A program made the translations under genes and the position numbers. Of a stretch of 46,129 nt of DNA, positions 32,316 through 40,136 are shown in pieces. Position 1 is the first letter of the stretch. Each line of letters starts with the position of its first letter. Source of the DNA: Calditerrivibrio nitroreducens (GTDB lineage Bacteria > Chrysiogenota > Deferribacteres > Deferribacterales > Calditerrivibrionaceae); the NCBI GenBank assembly GCA_002878065.1, contig PNIN01000041.1:1-46129 (forward strand), in the 5' to 3' direction. The notes beneath the pieces are model-generated. The model worked only from the letters and a program-made list of their open reading frames with translations, searched no databases and was not told the DNA's origin.

Positions 32316-33893
32316 ATGGACTGCGCTTTATTGTTGGATGTTGTTGATGCTATTATTATGGAAATAGATGAAGAATACAGAATTAAGTATATTAATAACC
32401 CTGTAAAAAATCTTACAGGTAAACCTAAGGAAAAATTGATAAATAAAAAATGTTTTAGCGTATTGTTTGGTTTTACCGAGCCATGTCCAAACTGTCAAAT
32501 TGAAAATCTTAAAAGTGGTAAAATTGCATTAAATATAATTCATGATGCTATTACCCATAGAGGGTTTAGGAAACTTTATTCGGCGAAATTTGAAAAGATT
32601 TCAAATGGTTCTTTTGTGGAAATCATTACGGATATCACTGAGAATAAAAAGTTAGTGGACACAATGGCACATCAGACTAAAGAGCTCAAAGCAAAAAATG
32701 TGATGCTTACCCTTCAAAAAAAGGAGATTGAAAAAAAACAGCATTTTATTGAAAAAGTTTTAAATAGTACAAATGAAGGGATTATGGTGGTAAATGAGAA
32801 TTTCGATATAGTTTTATTAAATTATTTAACCAAGGAGATCTTTCAGGTTAAAGAATCTGATATAAAAGATAAGAAATGCTTTAATATATACGGCTTCGAA
32901 GAGCAGTGTCCCGATTGTCCATATAAAAATAGATCTGTGACAAAAAGTTCAAGAAAGGTGGATGGAAAAAGCCTTTCGATTTATTTTAATAAATTTGAAA
33001 ATTTTATGGTGGAAAGTATAAGGGATGTTACTAAAGAGGTATATTTAATAGATGAAATCAAGAATCAGCAAAAAGAGCTTGAGGAGAAACAGAGGCAAAT
33101 GGCTTTACTTAATGCTGATTTGCTGAAAATTAATGAGAAACTGCAGCAGGCTCAGAAGATTATAGATGATGAATTAAGGCAAGTGGGGGAGATTCAGGCA
33201 AGTCTTCTACCTGCTTCATTACCTATCATTGATGGCTATGAATTTGGTTCCCTTTATATCCCCGCCGAACATGCAGGGGGAGATTATTACGATTGTATTG
33301 AGATGAGTAATGGTTACTGGGGTTTTACGGTTGCAGACGTATCCGGGCATGGTACACCTGCTGCTGTTATAATGGCAATTACAAGAGCTATTATGAGATC
33401 TTATACGTATGACGTCATAAATGCAAGTGAAGCAATATCTATGGTGAATGAAATTTTGTGCAGTAATATATACACAAACGACTTTGTTACAATGCTGTAT
33501 GTTGTGTTAAATTCAGCCACAGGTGAATGTAATTTTGCCAGTGCCGGGCATAATCCCTTGCTTTTATTTGAAAAAAAGAATATGATGGTAAAAAAGGTTA
33601 CATGTGGGGGTATGTTTTTAGGGGTATTCGATGATGTGGAATATGAGAGTGGATCTTTTGAGCTAAATGATGGTGATATAGCTTTTATGTATACAGATGG
33701 TCTGGTGGAGGCTATGAACCCGGAAGATGATTTATATGGGTATGATAGACTGATATCAAAATTGATAATGTTTAATGAGCTTAGTTGCCAGGAGATTATT
33801 GATAATATAATGGTTGATGTGAAAGACTTTTGTCGTGGAAGAAAGTTTAATGACGACATAACTATATTAGTAATTAAGAAAAAGGGGGCTTAA
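32316..33893 (+). CDS. PAS-PAS-PP2C (RsbU/SpoIIE-type) serine phosphatase
   Basis: Soluble sensor phosphatase of 525 residues. Two PAS domains (about 5-110 and 148-240) each end in a cysteine triad: KKCF at 46 with CPNC at 57-60, and KKCF at 188 with CPDC at 198-201. A coiled coil (about 245-290) leads to the SpoIIE phosphatase domain with GGDYYD, ADVSGHGTPA, MYTDGLVEA and a final DDITIL that binds metal. It most likely dephosphorylates the STAS protein encoded next. The ATG at 32316 has TTGGAG five bases upstream. The signal sensed is unknown; redox or metal is a guess from the cysteines. Confidence 0.88.
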   Translation: MDCALLLDVVDAIIMEIDEEYRIKYINNPVKNLTGKPKEKLINKKCFSVLFGFTEPCPNCQIENLKSGKIALNIIHDAITHRGFRKLYSAKFEKISNGSFVEIITDITENKKLVDTMAHQTKELKAKNVMLTLQKKEIEKKQHFIEKVLNSTNEGIMVVNENFDIVLLNYLTKEIFQVKESDIKDKKCFNIYGFEEQCPDCPYKNRSVTKSSRKVDGKSLSIYFNKFENFMVESIRDVTKEVYLIDEIKNQQKELEEKQRQMALLNADLLKINEKLQQAQKIIDDELRQVGEIQASLLPASLPIIDGYEFGSLYIPAEHAGGDYYDCIEMSNGYWGFTVADVSGHGTPAAVIMAITRAIMRSYTYDVINASEAISMVNEILCSNIYTNDFVTMLYVVLNSATGECNFASAGHNPLLLFEKKNMMVKKVTCGGMFLGVFDDVEYESGSFELNDGDIAFMYTDGLVEAMNPEDDLYGYDRLISKLIMFNELSCQEIIDNIMVDVKDFCRGRKFNDDITILVIKKKGA

Positions 33894-34217
33894 ATGTTTG
33901 ATGTAAAAGAAGTAGGTGGTACAAATGTAGTATATTTAAAAGGTGAGGTAAACGCCCAGTCTGGGGTGGAATTAAAAAATCATGTCCTTGAAATTTTTAA
34001 AAAGACAAACACTGTTGTTTTATCCTTTAAAGGTGTTATGTATATGAACAGTTCAGGGTTAAGAGAGATCATAGATCTTCTTAAAAGAAGTAAGAAAGAA
34101 AATAAAAATTTAAGATTGTGTGATATGTCAAACGATATCAAAGAGATGTTTGCTTTTACTGGATTGGATAAGGTTTTTAAGATATATTCTGATGAATCTC
34201 AAGCGTTGAAAGGGTAG
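33894..34217 (+). CDS. STAS-domain anti-sigma factor antagonist
   Basis: A 107-residue STAS protein of the SpoIIAA/RsbV type. The phosphorylation loop reads YMNSSGLREI, with Ser53 or Ser54 as acceptor; Asn replaces the usual Asp before it. In partner switching such a protein, when dephosphorylated, frees a target by binding its kinase. The gene abuts the phosphatase gene with no gap. No RsbW-type kinase gene is seen nearby, so the kinase is elsewhere or is an unusual protein. Confidence 0.88.
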   Translation: MFDVKEVGGTNVVYLKGEVNAQSGVELKNHVLEIFKKTNTVVLSFKGVMYMNSSGLREIIDLLKRSKKENKNLRLCDMSNDIKEMFAFTGLDKVFKIYSDESQALKG

Positions 34218-34221
34218 TAAT

Positions 34222-35640
34222 ATGGATGTTTTATTGGATAAAGAAAAGAAAGTTTTATCCATAAAGATGCCTCAGGATATTGATGTTAAAGATTTCAAAT
34301 CCGCTAAGGAGCAGATTGATAAGTATCCTGACATTAGTGAAGTAAAACTTGATTTTAAGGACGTGCCATATCTCCAGAGCAAGCTTATTGCAGAGCTTAT
34401 TGGAATTAAGAAGTATTCGATTAGCAAAGACATAAAGCTCACACTTACAAATGTCCAAGAAGGGGTTCAGCAGATTCTTGAGATATCAGATCTTCTGGAT
34501 CATTTTACAATTAAAAGGGATTTTGGTAGCTACAGCCCACACGAATTAAGCTATCTACTTCTTGATCCTGAAATGAACGAGGCAGTTATAGAATATATTG
34601 CTTCAAATTTTAATGAAAATTATGCTGAGCTTTTAGAGCAGTTTTTTGTTTCAGATGACCCCGTGCTTATTGAGTCTGCTATTTTGATAATAGGAAAATC
34701 CCACAATTATGGATATGTGGATAGGGTAAAGGATTGTCTTGATAGTCCATATCCGAATGTGGTTCGATCTGCAATACTGGTTTTGGGCTGGTTTGGTGAG
34801 GATAGTTGCAAAAATAAAATATATGAATTTTTGAAGGATGAACATATCGATGTGGCGGAAGCCGCTGCTGCTACAATAGCGCTATTATCAGATGAAAATG
34901 ATTCTATAGCAATTAAAGAATATCTCAGTAGTTCTGATGAAAGACTTAGAAAAATTGCTATTCAGGCTTTAAGCCTTATAAATGATGATTTTGCTTATAA
35001 GTTTTTAGTGGAACACCTCAAGGTTGAGAACAATGAGACGTTAAGGGTTCAGCTGGCAAAGGCTATATCATATTTTAACAAACCTGAAGTATCAGACATC
35101 CTATTGGATATGCTTAAAGAGGATTCATTGAAGATTCGTGAAGCGGCTGCGTCATCTCTGATAAGAATTAAAGCTACAGATAGAGTAGACCAGATAATGG
35201 CGCTTGTGGAGGATAAAGATGTGTGGGTGGCTTATTTTGCAGTAAAAGCTATAGGTGCACTTTGCAAAGAGAAGAGGTGCAGTGATCAACTGGAAAAGAT
35301 ATATTCAAAGGTGGATACACAGGTTAGAATTGCCATTATAGAATCTCTTGGGAATATAGGACAGGATGTGTCTGAATTTCTTTTTCAGCTTCTTGAGGAT
35401 CCAAATGAAGACATAAGGAAAGAGGCCCTTAATTCTATATCTCGTATGAATAAAGATCTTGCAATTGAATCGGCTAATAATGCTTTAAAGGACAGTAGTT
35501 GGGTGGTGAGATTTAAGGCGATTGAAATACTCGAAGAGTTGAAGCCGGATGGTTTTAAAGATACACTGAAAAACCATGTTAAGACTGAAACGAATAGATA
35601 TGTAAAAGAAAAAATATTTTCTATAGTGGGTGAGTTATGA
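34222..35640 (+). CDS. STAS-like domain fused to HEAT repeats
   Basis: A 472-residue protein. Residues 1-100 have STAS shape: VKLDFKDVPYLQSKLIAELI, then KLTLTNVQEGVQQILEISDL. The phospho-loop is degenerate, with QSKL in place of SSGL, so the site equal to Ser54 of the neighbouring protein is Lys54. From about residue 115 to the end there are roughly nine or ten HEAT-type helical repeats, such as NVVRSAILVLGWFGED and KIREAAASSLIRI, a scaffold for protein binding. It begins four bases after the STAS gene and overlaps cheR by ATGA, linking the phosphatase module to chemotaxis. Confidence 0.8.
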   Translation: MDVLLDKEKKVLSIKMPQDIDVKDFKSAKEQIDKYPDISEVKLDFKDVPYLQSKLIAELIGIKKYSISKDIKLTLTNVQEGVQQILEISDLLDHFTIKRDFGSYSPHELSYLLLDPEMNEAVIEYIASNFNENYAELLEQFFVSDDPVLIESAILIIGKSHNYGYVDRVKDCLDSPYPNVVRSAILVLGWFGEDSCKNKIYEFLKDEHIDVAEAAAATIALLSDENDSIAIKEYLSSSDERLRKIAIQALSLINDDFAYKFLVEHLKVENNETLRVQLAKAISYFNKPEVSDILLDMLKEDSLKIREAAASSLIRIKATDRVDQIMALVEDKDVWVAYFAVKAIGALCKEKRCSDQLEKIYSKVDTQVRIAIIESLGNIGQDVSEFLFQLLEDPNEDIRKEALNSISRMNKDLAIESANNALKDSSWVVRFKAIEILEELKPDGFKDTLKNHVKTETNRYVKEKIFSIVGEL

Positions 35641-36467
35641 TCACTTCAGCTACTATAAAGATGAAGGATGAGGAATTTGCTGAGCTTGCAGATATAATCT
35701 ATAAAAATGCAGGTATCACTTTTACAATCAATAAGAAATATCTCCTGGAGAATAGACTATCCAAAAGGCTCAACGAATTAAACTTTGCATCTTACAAAGA
35801 TTATATCTACTTTTTAAAATATGATATCAAAAGACGTGATGAATTGAAGATACTGATGAACCTTGTCACCATCAATGAGACTTATTTCCTTCGGGAAAGG
35901 GCTCAAATGGATCATATGATTAAAAAAGTTATTCCCGAAATGGCTTCAAAAGGGAAGAGAAGCTTTAAAATATGGTCTGCAGCCTGCTCTTCAGGGGAGG
36001 AACCGTATTCAATAGCCATTCTTTTGAATGAAGAAGGGATGTACGGAAAATACAACATCGAAATTTATGCTACTGATATAAATACTGAGGTAATAGGGAT
36101 AGCTGAAAGGGGTGTTTACCGTTCAGTTTCTTTTAGAGGGGTGCCACCATCTATTATTGATAAATATTTTACTAAAACGGGACTTGATTTTACATTAAAA
36201 CCTGAGATCAAGAGCAAAGTAAAATTCTTTCATGCCAATCTTATGGAGAGCTTAGCTGCAAGTAAAATAGGGGTTACTGATTTTATATTCTGTAGAAACG
36301 TATTAATATACTTTGATGTTGAGGCAAAGAAAAAGGTAGTTGACATGTTTTACAAAACATTGAATCTTGGTGGTCATCTTTACCTCGGGCATTCTGAAAC
36401 ACTTAGTAAGATAGATGATAGATATAAAATGGTGAATTTTGGTACAGGTATAGCTTACGTAAAATAA
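35637..36467 (+). CDS. cheR: chemoreceptor methyltransferase CheR
   Basis: Methylates glutamates of chemoreceptors using S-adenosylmethionine. The N-terminal helical domain is followed by NETYFLRE. The SAM-binding loop is IWSAACSSGEEPYSIA, with IYATDIN and then DFIFCRNVLIYFD. 276 residues, normal. It overlaps the STAS-HEAT gene by four bases. With cheB, cheY, cheZ and cheA in the same cluster, it completes adaptation except for receptors and CheW. Confidence 0.95.
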   Translation: MITSATIKMKDEEFAELADIIYKNAGITFTINKKYLLENRLSKRLNELNFASYKDYIYFLKYDIKRRDELKILMNLVTINETYFLRERAQMDHMIKKVIPEMASKGKRSFKIWSAACSSGEEPYSIAILLNEEGMYGKYNIEIYATDINTEVIGIAERGVYRSVSFRGVPPSIIDKYFTKTGLDFTLKPEIKSKVKFFHANLMESLAASKIGVTDFIFCRNVLIYFDVEAKKKVVDMFYKTLNLGGHLYLGHSETLSKIDDRYKMVNFGTGIAYVK

Positions 36468-36474
36468 ATACTTT

Positions 36475-36491
36475 AGGAGCTTGTCATGGGG
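36475..36491 (+). other. ribosome site and start codon out of frame with the following ORF
   Basis: AGGAG (36475-36479) lies six bases before ATG at 36486, followed by GGG and then the stop TAG. One extra G in the G4 run, or a -1 slip there, would join this ATG to the next ORF. That would give an N-terminus MGVGPVDLQNVIGKISYVEK that runs without stops into the protein at 36536. It is either a base missing from the sequence, a real mutation, or frameshifting. Confidence 0.65.
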
Positions 36492-36535
36492 TAGGTCCTG
36501 TAGATCTTCAAAATGTCATAGGGAAGATCAGTTAT

Positions 36536-36790
36536 GTGGAAAAGGTTCAGGATGTGCAGGATCGATCCATTGACAACAGGGTCGTGGTGGTTTCTCAGGA
36601 GTTCCAAAAGGAGGCAAATAAGAATCTGGAAGAGGTTGAGGATACAAAAAAATCTGAGATGGTTACAATAGATGATAAAGAGAAAAGAAGAGAATTTGCG
36701 AATCATAAGAAAAAAAGAGATAGAAAAAATGAACATATGACTAAAGCTCCAGAGGAAGAGGAAGGTCAAATTATAGATATAAAGGGGTAG
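36536..36790 (+). CDS. small charged flagellar-operon protein, start frameshifted
   Basis: The longest canonical ORF gives 84 residues from GTG at 36536, with no ribosome site. The same frame is open upstream without a start codon and encodes GPVDLQNVIGKISYVEKVQD, which resembles the N-terminus of small charged proteins found in flagellar operons of other phyla (family recalled from memory). The rest is rich in Lys, Glu, Asp and Arg and probably disordered, ending in QIIDIKG. The true start is likely the ATG at 36486 with a one-base shift. It lies two bases before the next gene. Function unknown. Confidence 0.65.
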   Translation: MEKVQDVQDRSIDNRVVVVSQEFQKEANKNLEEVEDTKKSEMVTIDDKEKRREFANHKKKRDRKNEHMTKAPEEEEGQIIDIKG

Positions 36791-36792
36791 CT

Positions 36793-37581
36793 ATGTCGAT
36801 AGTAAAGTTGAAAATTATTTTTGACGACAATGTAGTAAGAGCATATGGGGATATGATTTCAAAAGATCCTTTAAAACTAAATGTAAGATTACCGTCTTCC
36901 CTTCCTTTTCATGAGGCTATAACGACACAGATAAATTTTTTTGAAGCTGGACAGAATAAAATATACGAGGTGAAACCGCTTAGATATACGGGTAATACTC
37001 TTGAACTTATGGTGATAAAGGAGTTGCCTGCTAAATCTGATCGTTCCCACTATAGAATAGGTTATAATGGTTACTTTAAAATAAAAAAGATCACGGGTGA
37101 CCCAACTTCTTACTACCAGGAGGTAAAAAATATCAATGAAGGGATAAAAAATTCTCTTTCATACAAAATAAAAAGTGTTATTAGTAAAGAGATTCCCCAG
37201 ATGCAGTATGTGTTGTGGTACCTTTTCGAACTTGACAACAAGATAGATGAGATCCTTGAGATTTTAAAAGAGGAAAAGAAGCTGAATGCTGATTATATGA
37301 AGGTGAAAACGATCGATATAAGTGGGGGTGGTTTTAGTTTTTTTTCTGAGAGTAAGGATTTTAATGTTGATGATATCTTTTTCGTAGATGGATTGATAGA
37401 TGATGGATCAATAAAAATCAAGTTTGCCAGCATTTCCAGAGTTGTAAGCAGACATGAAACTAAAAAAGGGGTAATATGCGGTACAGTATTTGAGGAAATA
37501 GATAACGATATAAGAGAAGATATAGTGAAATATGTATTTGATAAAGATAGGGAAATGTTGAAGGAAGCAAAGAATCTATGA
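36793..37581 (+). CDS. PilZ-like c-di-GMP binding protein
   Basis: A 262-residue protein with both parts of the c-di-GMP signature: R-x3-R at Arg84 and Arg88 (DRSHYR) and D-x-S-x2-G at 175-180 (IDISGGG). Usually these are about 25 residues apart; here some 85 residues, mostly helical, are inserted between them. The N-terminal 80 residues may be a YcgR-N-like beta domain. By analogy with YcgR it could brake the motor or link c-di-GMP to the switch. It overlaps the next gene by four bases. Confidence 0.72.
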   Translation: MSIVKLKIIFDDNVVRAYGDMISKDPLKLNVRLPSSLPFHEAITTQINFFEAGQNKIYEVKPLRYTGNTLELMVIKELPAKSDRSHYRIGYNGYFKIKKITGDPTSYYQEVKNINEGIKNSLSYKIKSVISKEIPQMQYVLWYLFELDNKIDEILEILKEEKKLNADYMKVKTIDISGGGFSFFSESKDFNVDDIFFVDGLIDDGSIKIKFASISRVVSRHETKKGVICGTVFEEIDNDIREDIVKYVFDKDREMLKEAKNL

Positions 37582-38087
37582 ACTTTGCACCGATTTTGAT
37601 TATACTATTTATATTGAATTTTTTAATGTTGATTTTAATAGGGTATCTTTTTTTGAAACTTAAGTCTCTGCAGAGAAAATTAGTGGATGTATCATATGAC
37701 GATGTGAAGGTCATAACCGATACGTTGAAAGATCTGGTGGTGGAATCGGAGAAGGTATCTGAAAAATTGGATATATCAATAAAAGAAAAGGAAGCTTTGC
37801 TGGAGGATCTGGTTGATCTTATAGATGCAAAATTAAAACGATTGGAGCAGCTTAGTAGCACTAACACAGTTAATGTTTCTGATGCTAACAATGCAGAGGA
37901 TAGCGTATCTTTAAGTTTTATTAATTCTAATTTAACCAATAAAACAAGTAATTTTGACCTTTCCGGTATGAGTTTGAAAGAAAAAGTTGTATTTTTGAGC
38001 CAGAATGGTGTGGCACCGGTTGACGTTGCAAAAAGATTGGGGATCTCCGTAACAGAAGTCAACCTTGTGTTAAAACATGGTAGATGA
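37578..38087 (+). CDS. membrane-anchored coiled coil with C-terminal HTH-like segment (DUF2802-like)
   Basis: A 169-residue protein: one N-terminal transmembrane helix (about 4-27), a coiled coil to about residue 95, a Ser/Asn-rich linker, and a C-terminal segment KVVFLSQNGVAPVDVAKRLGISVTEVNLVLKHG that reads as a helix-turn-helix. This layout resembles DUF2802-type proteins in flagellar operons, whose role is unknown. A membrane-tethered DNA or RNA binder is one reading; a protein contact module is another. It overlaps both neighbours by four bases. Confidence 0.6.
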   Translation: MNFAPILIILFILNFLMLILIGYLFLKLKSLQRKLVDVSYDDVKVITDTLKDLVVESEKVSEKLDISIKEKEALLEDLVDLIDAKLKRLEQLSSTNTVNVSDANNAEDSVSLSFINSNLTNKTSNFDLSGMSLKEKVVFLSQNGVAPVDVAKRLGISVTEVNLVLKHGR

Positions 38088-38938
38088 TTGACGGCGTCAA
38101 ACTTCAGGATTTAATTAAATTTTCACTCGATCCAAATTCCATTGAGATAAAAGAAGGGGATAAGGTTTCTGTATCTATTGTAAAACCTTTAGACAATGGG
38201 ATGTTTTTGGTGAATGTTAGGGGAAGGTTGCTAACGGCTAATTTTCAATCATTGCCGCAATTAAGTAGATTTACGGCAGAAGTTATAAAAACAGATCCTG
38301 TTCTGGAGTTGAGACTTATTACAAAAGATGAGAAGATCGATGAAAATTTATTTAAAATAAAAGGGGAGGTTTTGAGATTCGACAAAAAAGCAGTTGTGGA
38401 GATTTTAGACAGATACGGTGTTAGAATAGATCCAAAAGATTTGATTTCTGAAGTGGTTAAAAAGGTTATAAGAGATAGCGGTATATTTTATGAACATAAG
38501 ATTCTTAATGCAGAAAACTTTAAAGATGATGTCAAATATAATCTTTTTCAAAAAAATGATATGGAATCGGTTGGTCAGCTAACAAAACTTCAGGTTATAA
38601 CCATACTAGCAGGATTGGAAGCGTTTTTACCAATAAAAAGTGATGACTCTGATATGGAAGATCTGGAACTTATGGTGAAAAAAGGGAAGCAGATGTCAGT
38701 TATAATAAAAACCCACTTCAGTAAAATAGGTGATACGTTGATCTACATAAGGGATACAGGGTATGGTTTGGTGGATTGTGTGATTAAATCTGAAGTGGAT
38801 ATCTCAAAAGAAATTGGTGAGATGAAAATAGAGGGTGTAAGGGTAACATGGAAAAAGCTCGATAAGGAAGAGTTTGAAAAGGTAGACCCAATTAAAGATG
38901 CTGTTGGTAATATCGGCAGTATCGGGATTTTAGCTTAA
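38084..38938 (+). CDS. FliK-like protein, short
   Basis: A 284-residue protein. The N-terminal segment VSIVKPLDNGMFLVNVRGR and FTAEVIKTDPVLELRLI resembles FliK-type hook-length proteins, as does the C-terminal LIYIRDTGYGLVDCVIKSE. The Pro/Gln-rich molecular ruler region of classical FliK is missing, so it may not be the ruler itself. The place at the end of a motility cluster fits a flagellar role. Other possibilities are open. It is the last motility gene before the RNA methyltransferase. Confidence 0.5.
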   Translation: MIDGVKLQDLIKFSLDPNSIEIKEGDKVSVSIVKPLDNGMFLVNVRGRLLTANFQSLPQLSRFTAEVIKTDPVLELRLITKDEKIDENLFKIKGEVLRFDKKAVVEILDRYGVRIDPKDLISEVVKKVIRDSGIFYEHKILNAENFKDDVKYNLFQKNDMESVGQLTKLQVITILAGLEAFLPIKSDDSDMEDLELMVKKGKQMSVIIKTHFSKIGDTLIYIRDTGYGLVDCVIKSEVDISKEIGEMKIEGVRVTWKKLDKEEFEKVDPIKDAVGNIGSIGILA

Positions 38939-38961
38939 TAAAAAAGATATTGGTGGTTGTT

Positions 38962-40128
38962 ATGTATGTTAACAATATAGAAATTTATGATAATGTGTAT
39001 GGTGGTTATGGAATAGGCAGACTTCAGAATGGGAAGGTTGTTTTTGTTCCATTTGCAGTAAATGGAGATATTGTAAATATTAAGATAAAAGAGGAAAAGA
39101 AAAGCTTTTCCTATGGGGAATTGATTGAAGTAGTCAAATCTTCCCCCCACAGGGTTGATGGTTTTTGTAAGTATATAGGTGTTTGTGGGGGATGTTCCTA
39201 CGGTTTTCTGGATGATAATTTTGAAATTGAGGTGAAAAAGAGGATTGTTGAGAATAGCTTTAGAAATATTTCCGATTTTAAAATCGATGAGTATATACAC
39301 TCAAATAAAAGGGATTACAGAGTAAGATGCAGAATGAGATTGAAAAAGGGTGATCTATTCTATAAAAAGTTTAACTCCAATGAACTTGTACCTGTTGATG
39401 AATGCCCCATCTTGAAGAAGGGTATTTTGGATAAAATAAAAGATATTGCAGCTATCTACTCTGATACAGATTGTGATATATCAATTATTGAAAATGAGAA
39501 AGAGGAAGAACTTATCTTTTTAGATTCAGATATAGATATAACAGATAGTAAATACAATATTAAATCAAAAATATGTCAAAAAGGGTTAAAGTCTATAGAG
39601 TTTAACATAAATAAACATACAATCCCGGCTGGATATAGGAGCTTTTTTCAGACAAATAGATATCTTTTTGAGTCTTTTCAGAGGAAGGTTGTTGAACTCT
39701 TAAGAGGGTATGAAACAGTCCTTGAGTTTTATTGTGGAAGTGGTTTTTTTACCATTCCTCTATCAAAAGTGGTGAGAAGAATTGTGGCAATTGACCAAAA
39801 TGATGAGGCACTCAGACTGTTAAAACAGCATGCCACTGGTAGAGCTGAACTATTAAATATAGATTTAAAAAAGGATATCAACAATATAAAAGGTCGTTTC
39901 GATGCTGTGCTGGTAAACCCTGATAGGGATGGACTTTCTAAAGGGGTATTAAAGTTGATCATGGATAAAAAACCCGAGAATATTGTCTATGTTTCCTGCA
40001 ATCCCCAAACGATGTCAAGGGATATTAAACATTTTATAACTAAATATAAAATAAGTCAATTTACTATTGTTGATCAATTTTATAAAACTTACCATATAGA
40101 GTCTATTGCTGTGTTGACAAAGTTTTAG
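38962..40128 (+). CDS. TrmA/RlmD-family tRNA or rRNA (uracil-5-)-methyltransferase
   Basis: Transfers a methyl group to C5 of a uridine in tRNA or rRNA. An N-terminal TRAM domain precedes Fe-S cluster cysteines in CKYIGVCGGC and a later DECPIL. The SAM site has VLEFYCGSGFFTIPLS, the motif VNPDRDGL, and the catalytic Cys in YVSCNPQTMSRD. 388 residues from the ATG at 38962, with GGTGG upstream; an in-frame TTG at 38950 would add four residues. RlmD, RlmCD or TrmA cannot be told apart here. Confidence 0.85.
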   Translation: MYVNNIEIYDNVYGGYGIGRLQNGKVVFVPFAVNGDIVNIKIKEEKKSFSYGELIEVVKSSPHRVDGFCKYIGVCGGCSYGFLDDNFEIEVKKRIVENSFRNISDFKIDEYIHSNKRDYRVRCRMRLKKGDLFYKKFNSNELVPVDECPILKKGILDKIKDIAAIYSDTDCDISIIENEKEEELIFLDSDIDITDSKYNIKSKICQKGLKSIEFNINKHTIPAGYRSFFQTNRYLFESFQRKVVELLRGYETVLEFYCGSGFFTIPLSKVVRRIVAIDQNDEALRLLKQHATGRAELLNIDLKKDINNIKGRFDAVLVNPDRDGLSKGVLKLIMDKKPENIVYVSCNPQTMSRDIKHFITKYKISQFTIVDQFYKTYHIESIAVLTKF

Positions 40129-40136
40129 GAGTTTTT

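Noticed and set aside
38010-38030. TGGCAC as part of a sigma-54 promoter
   Set aside because: No TTGC at the required spacing, and it is within coding sequence.
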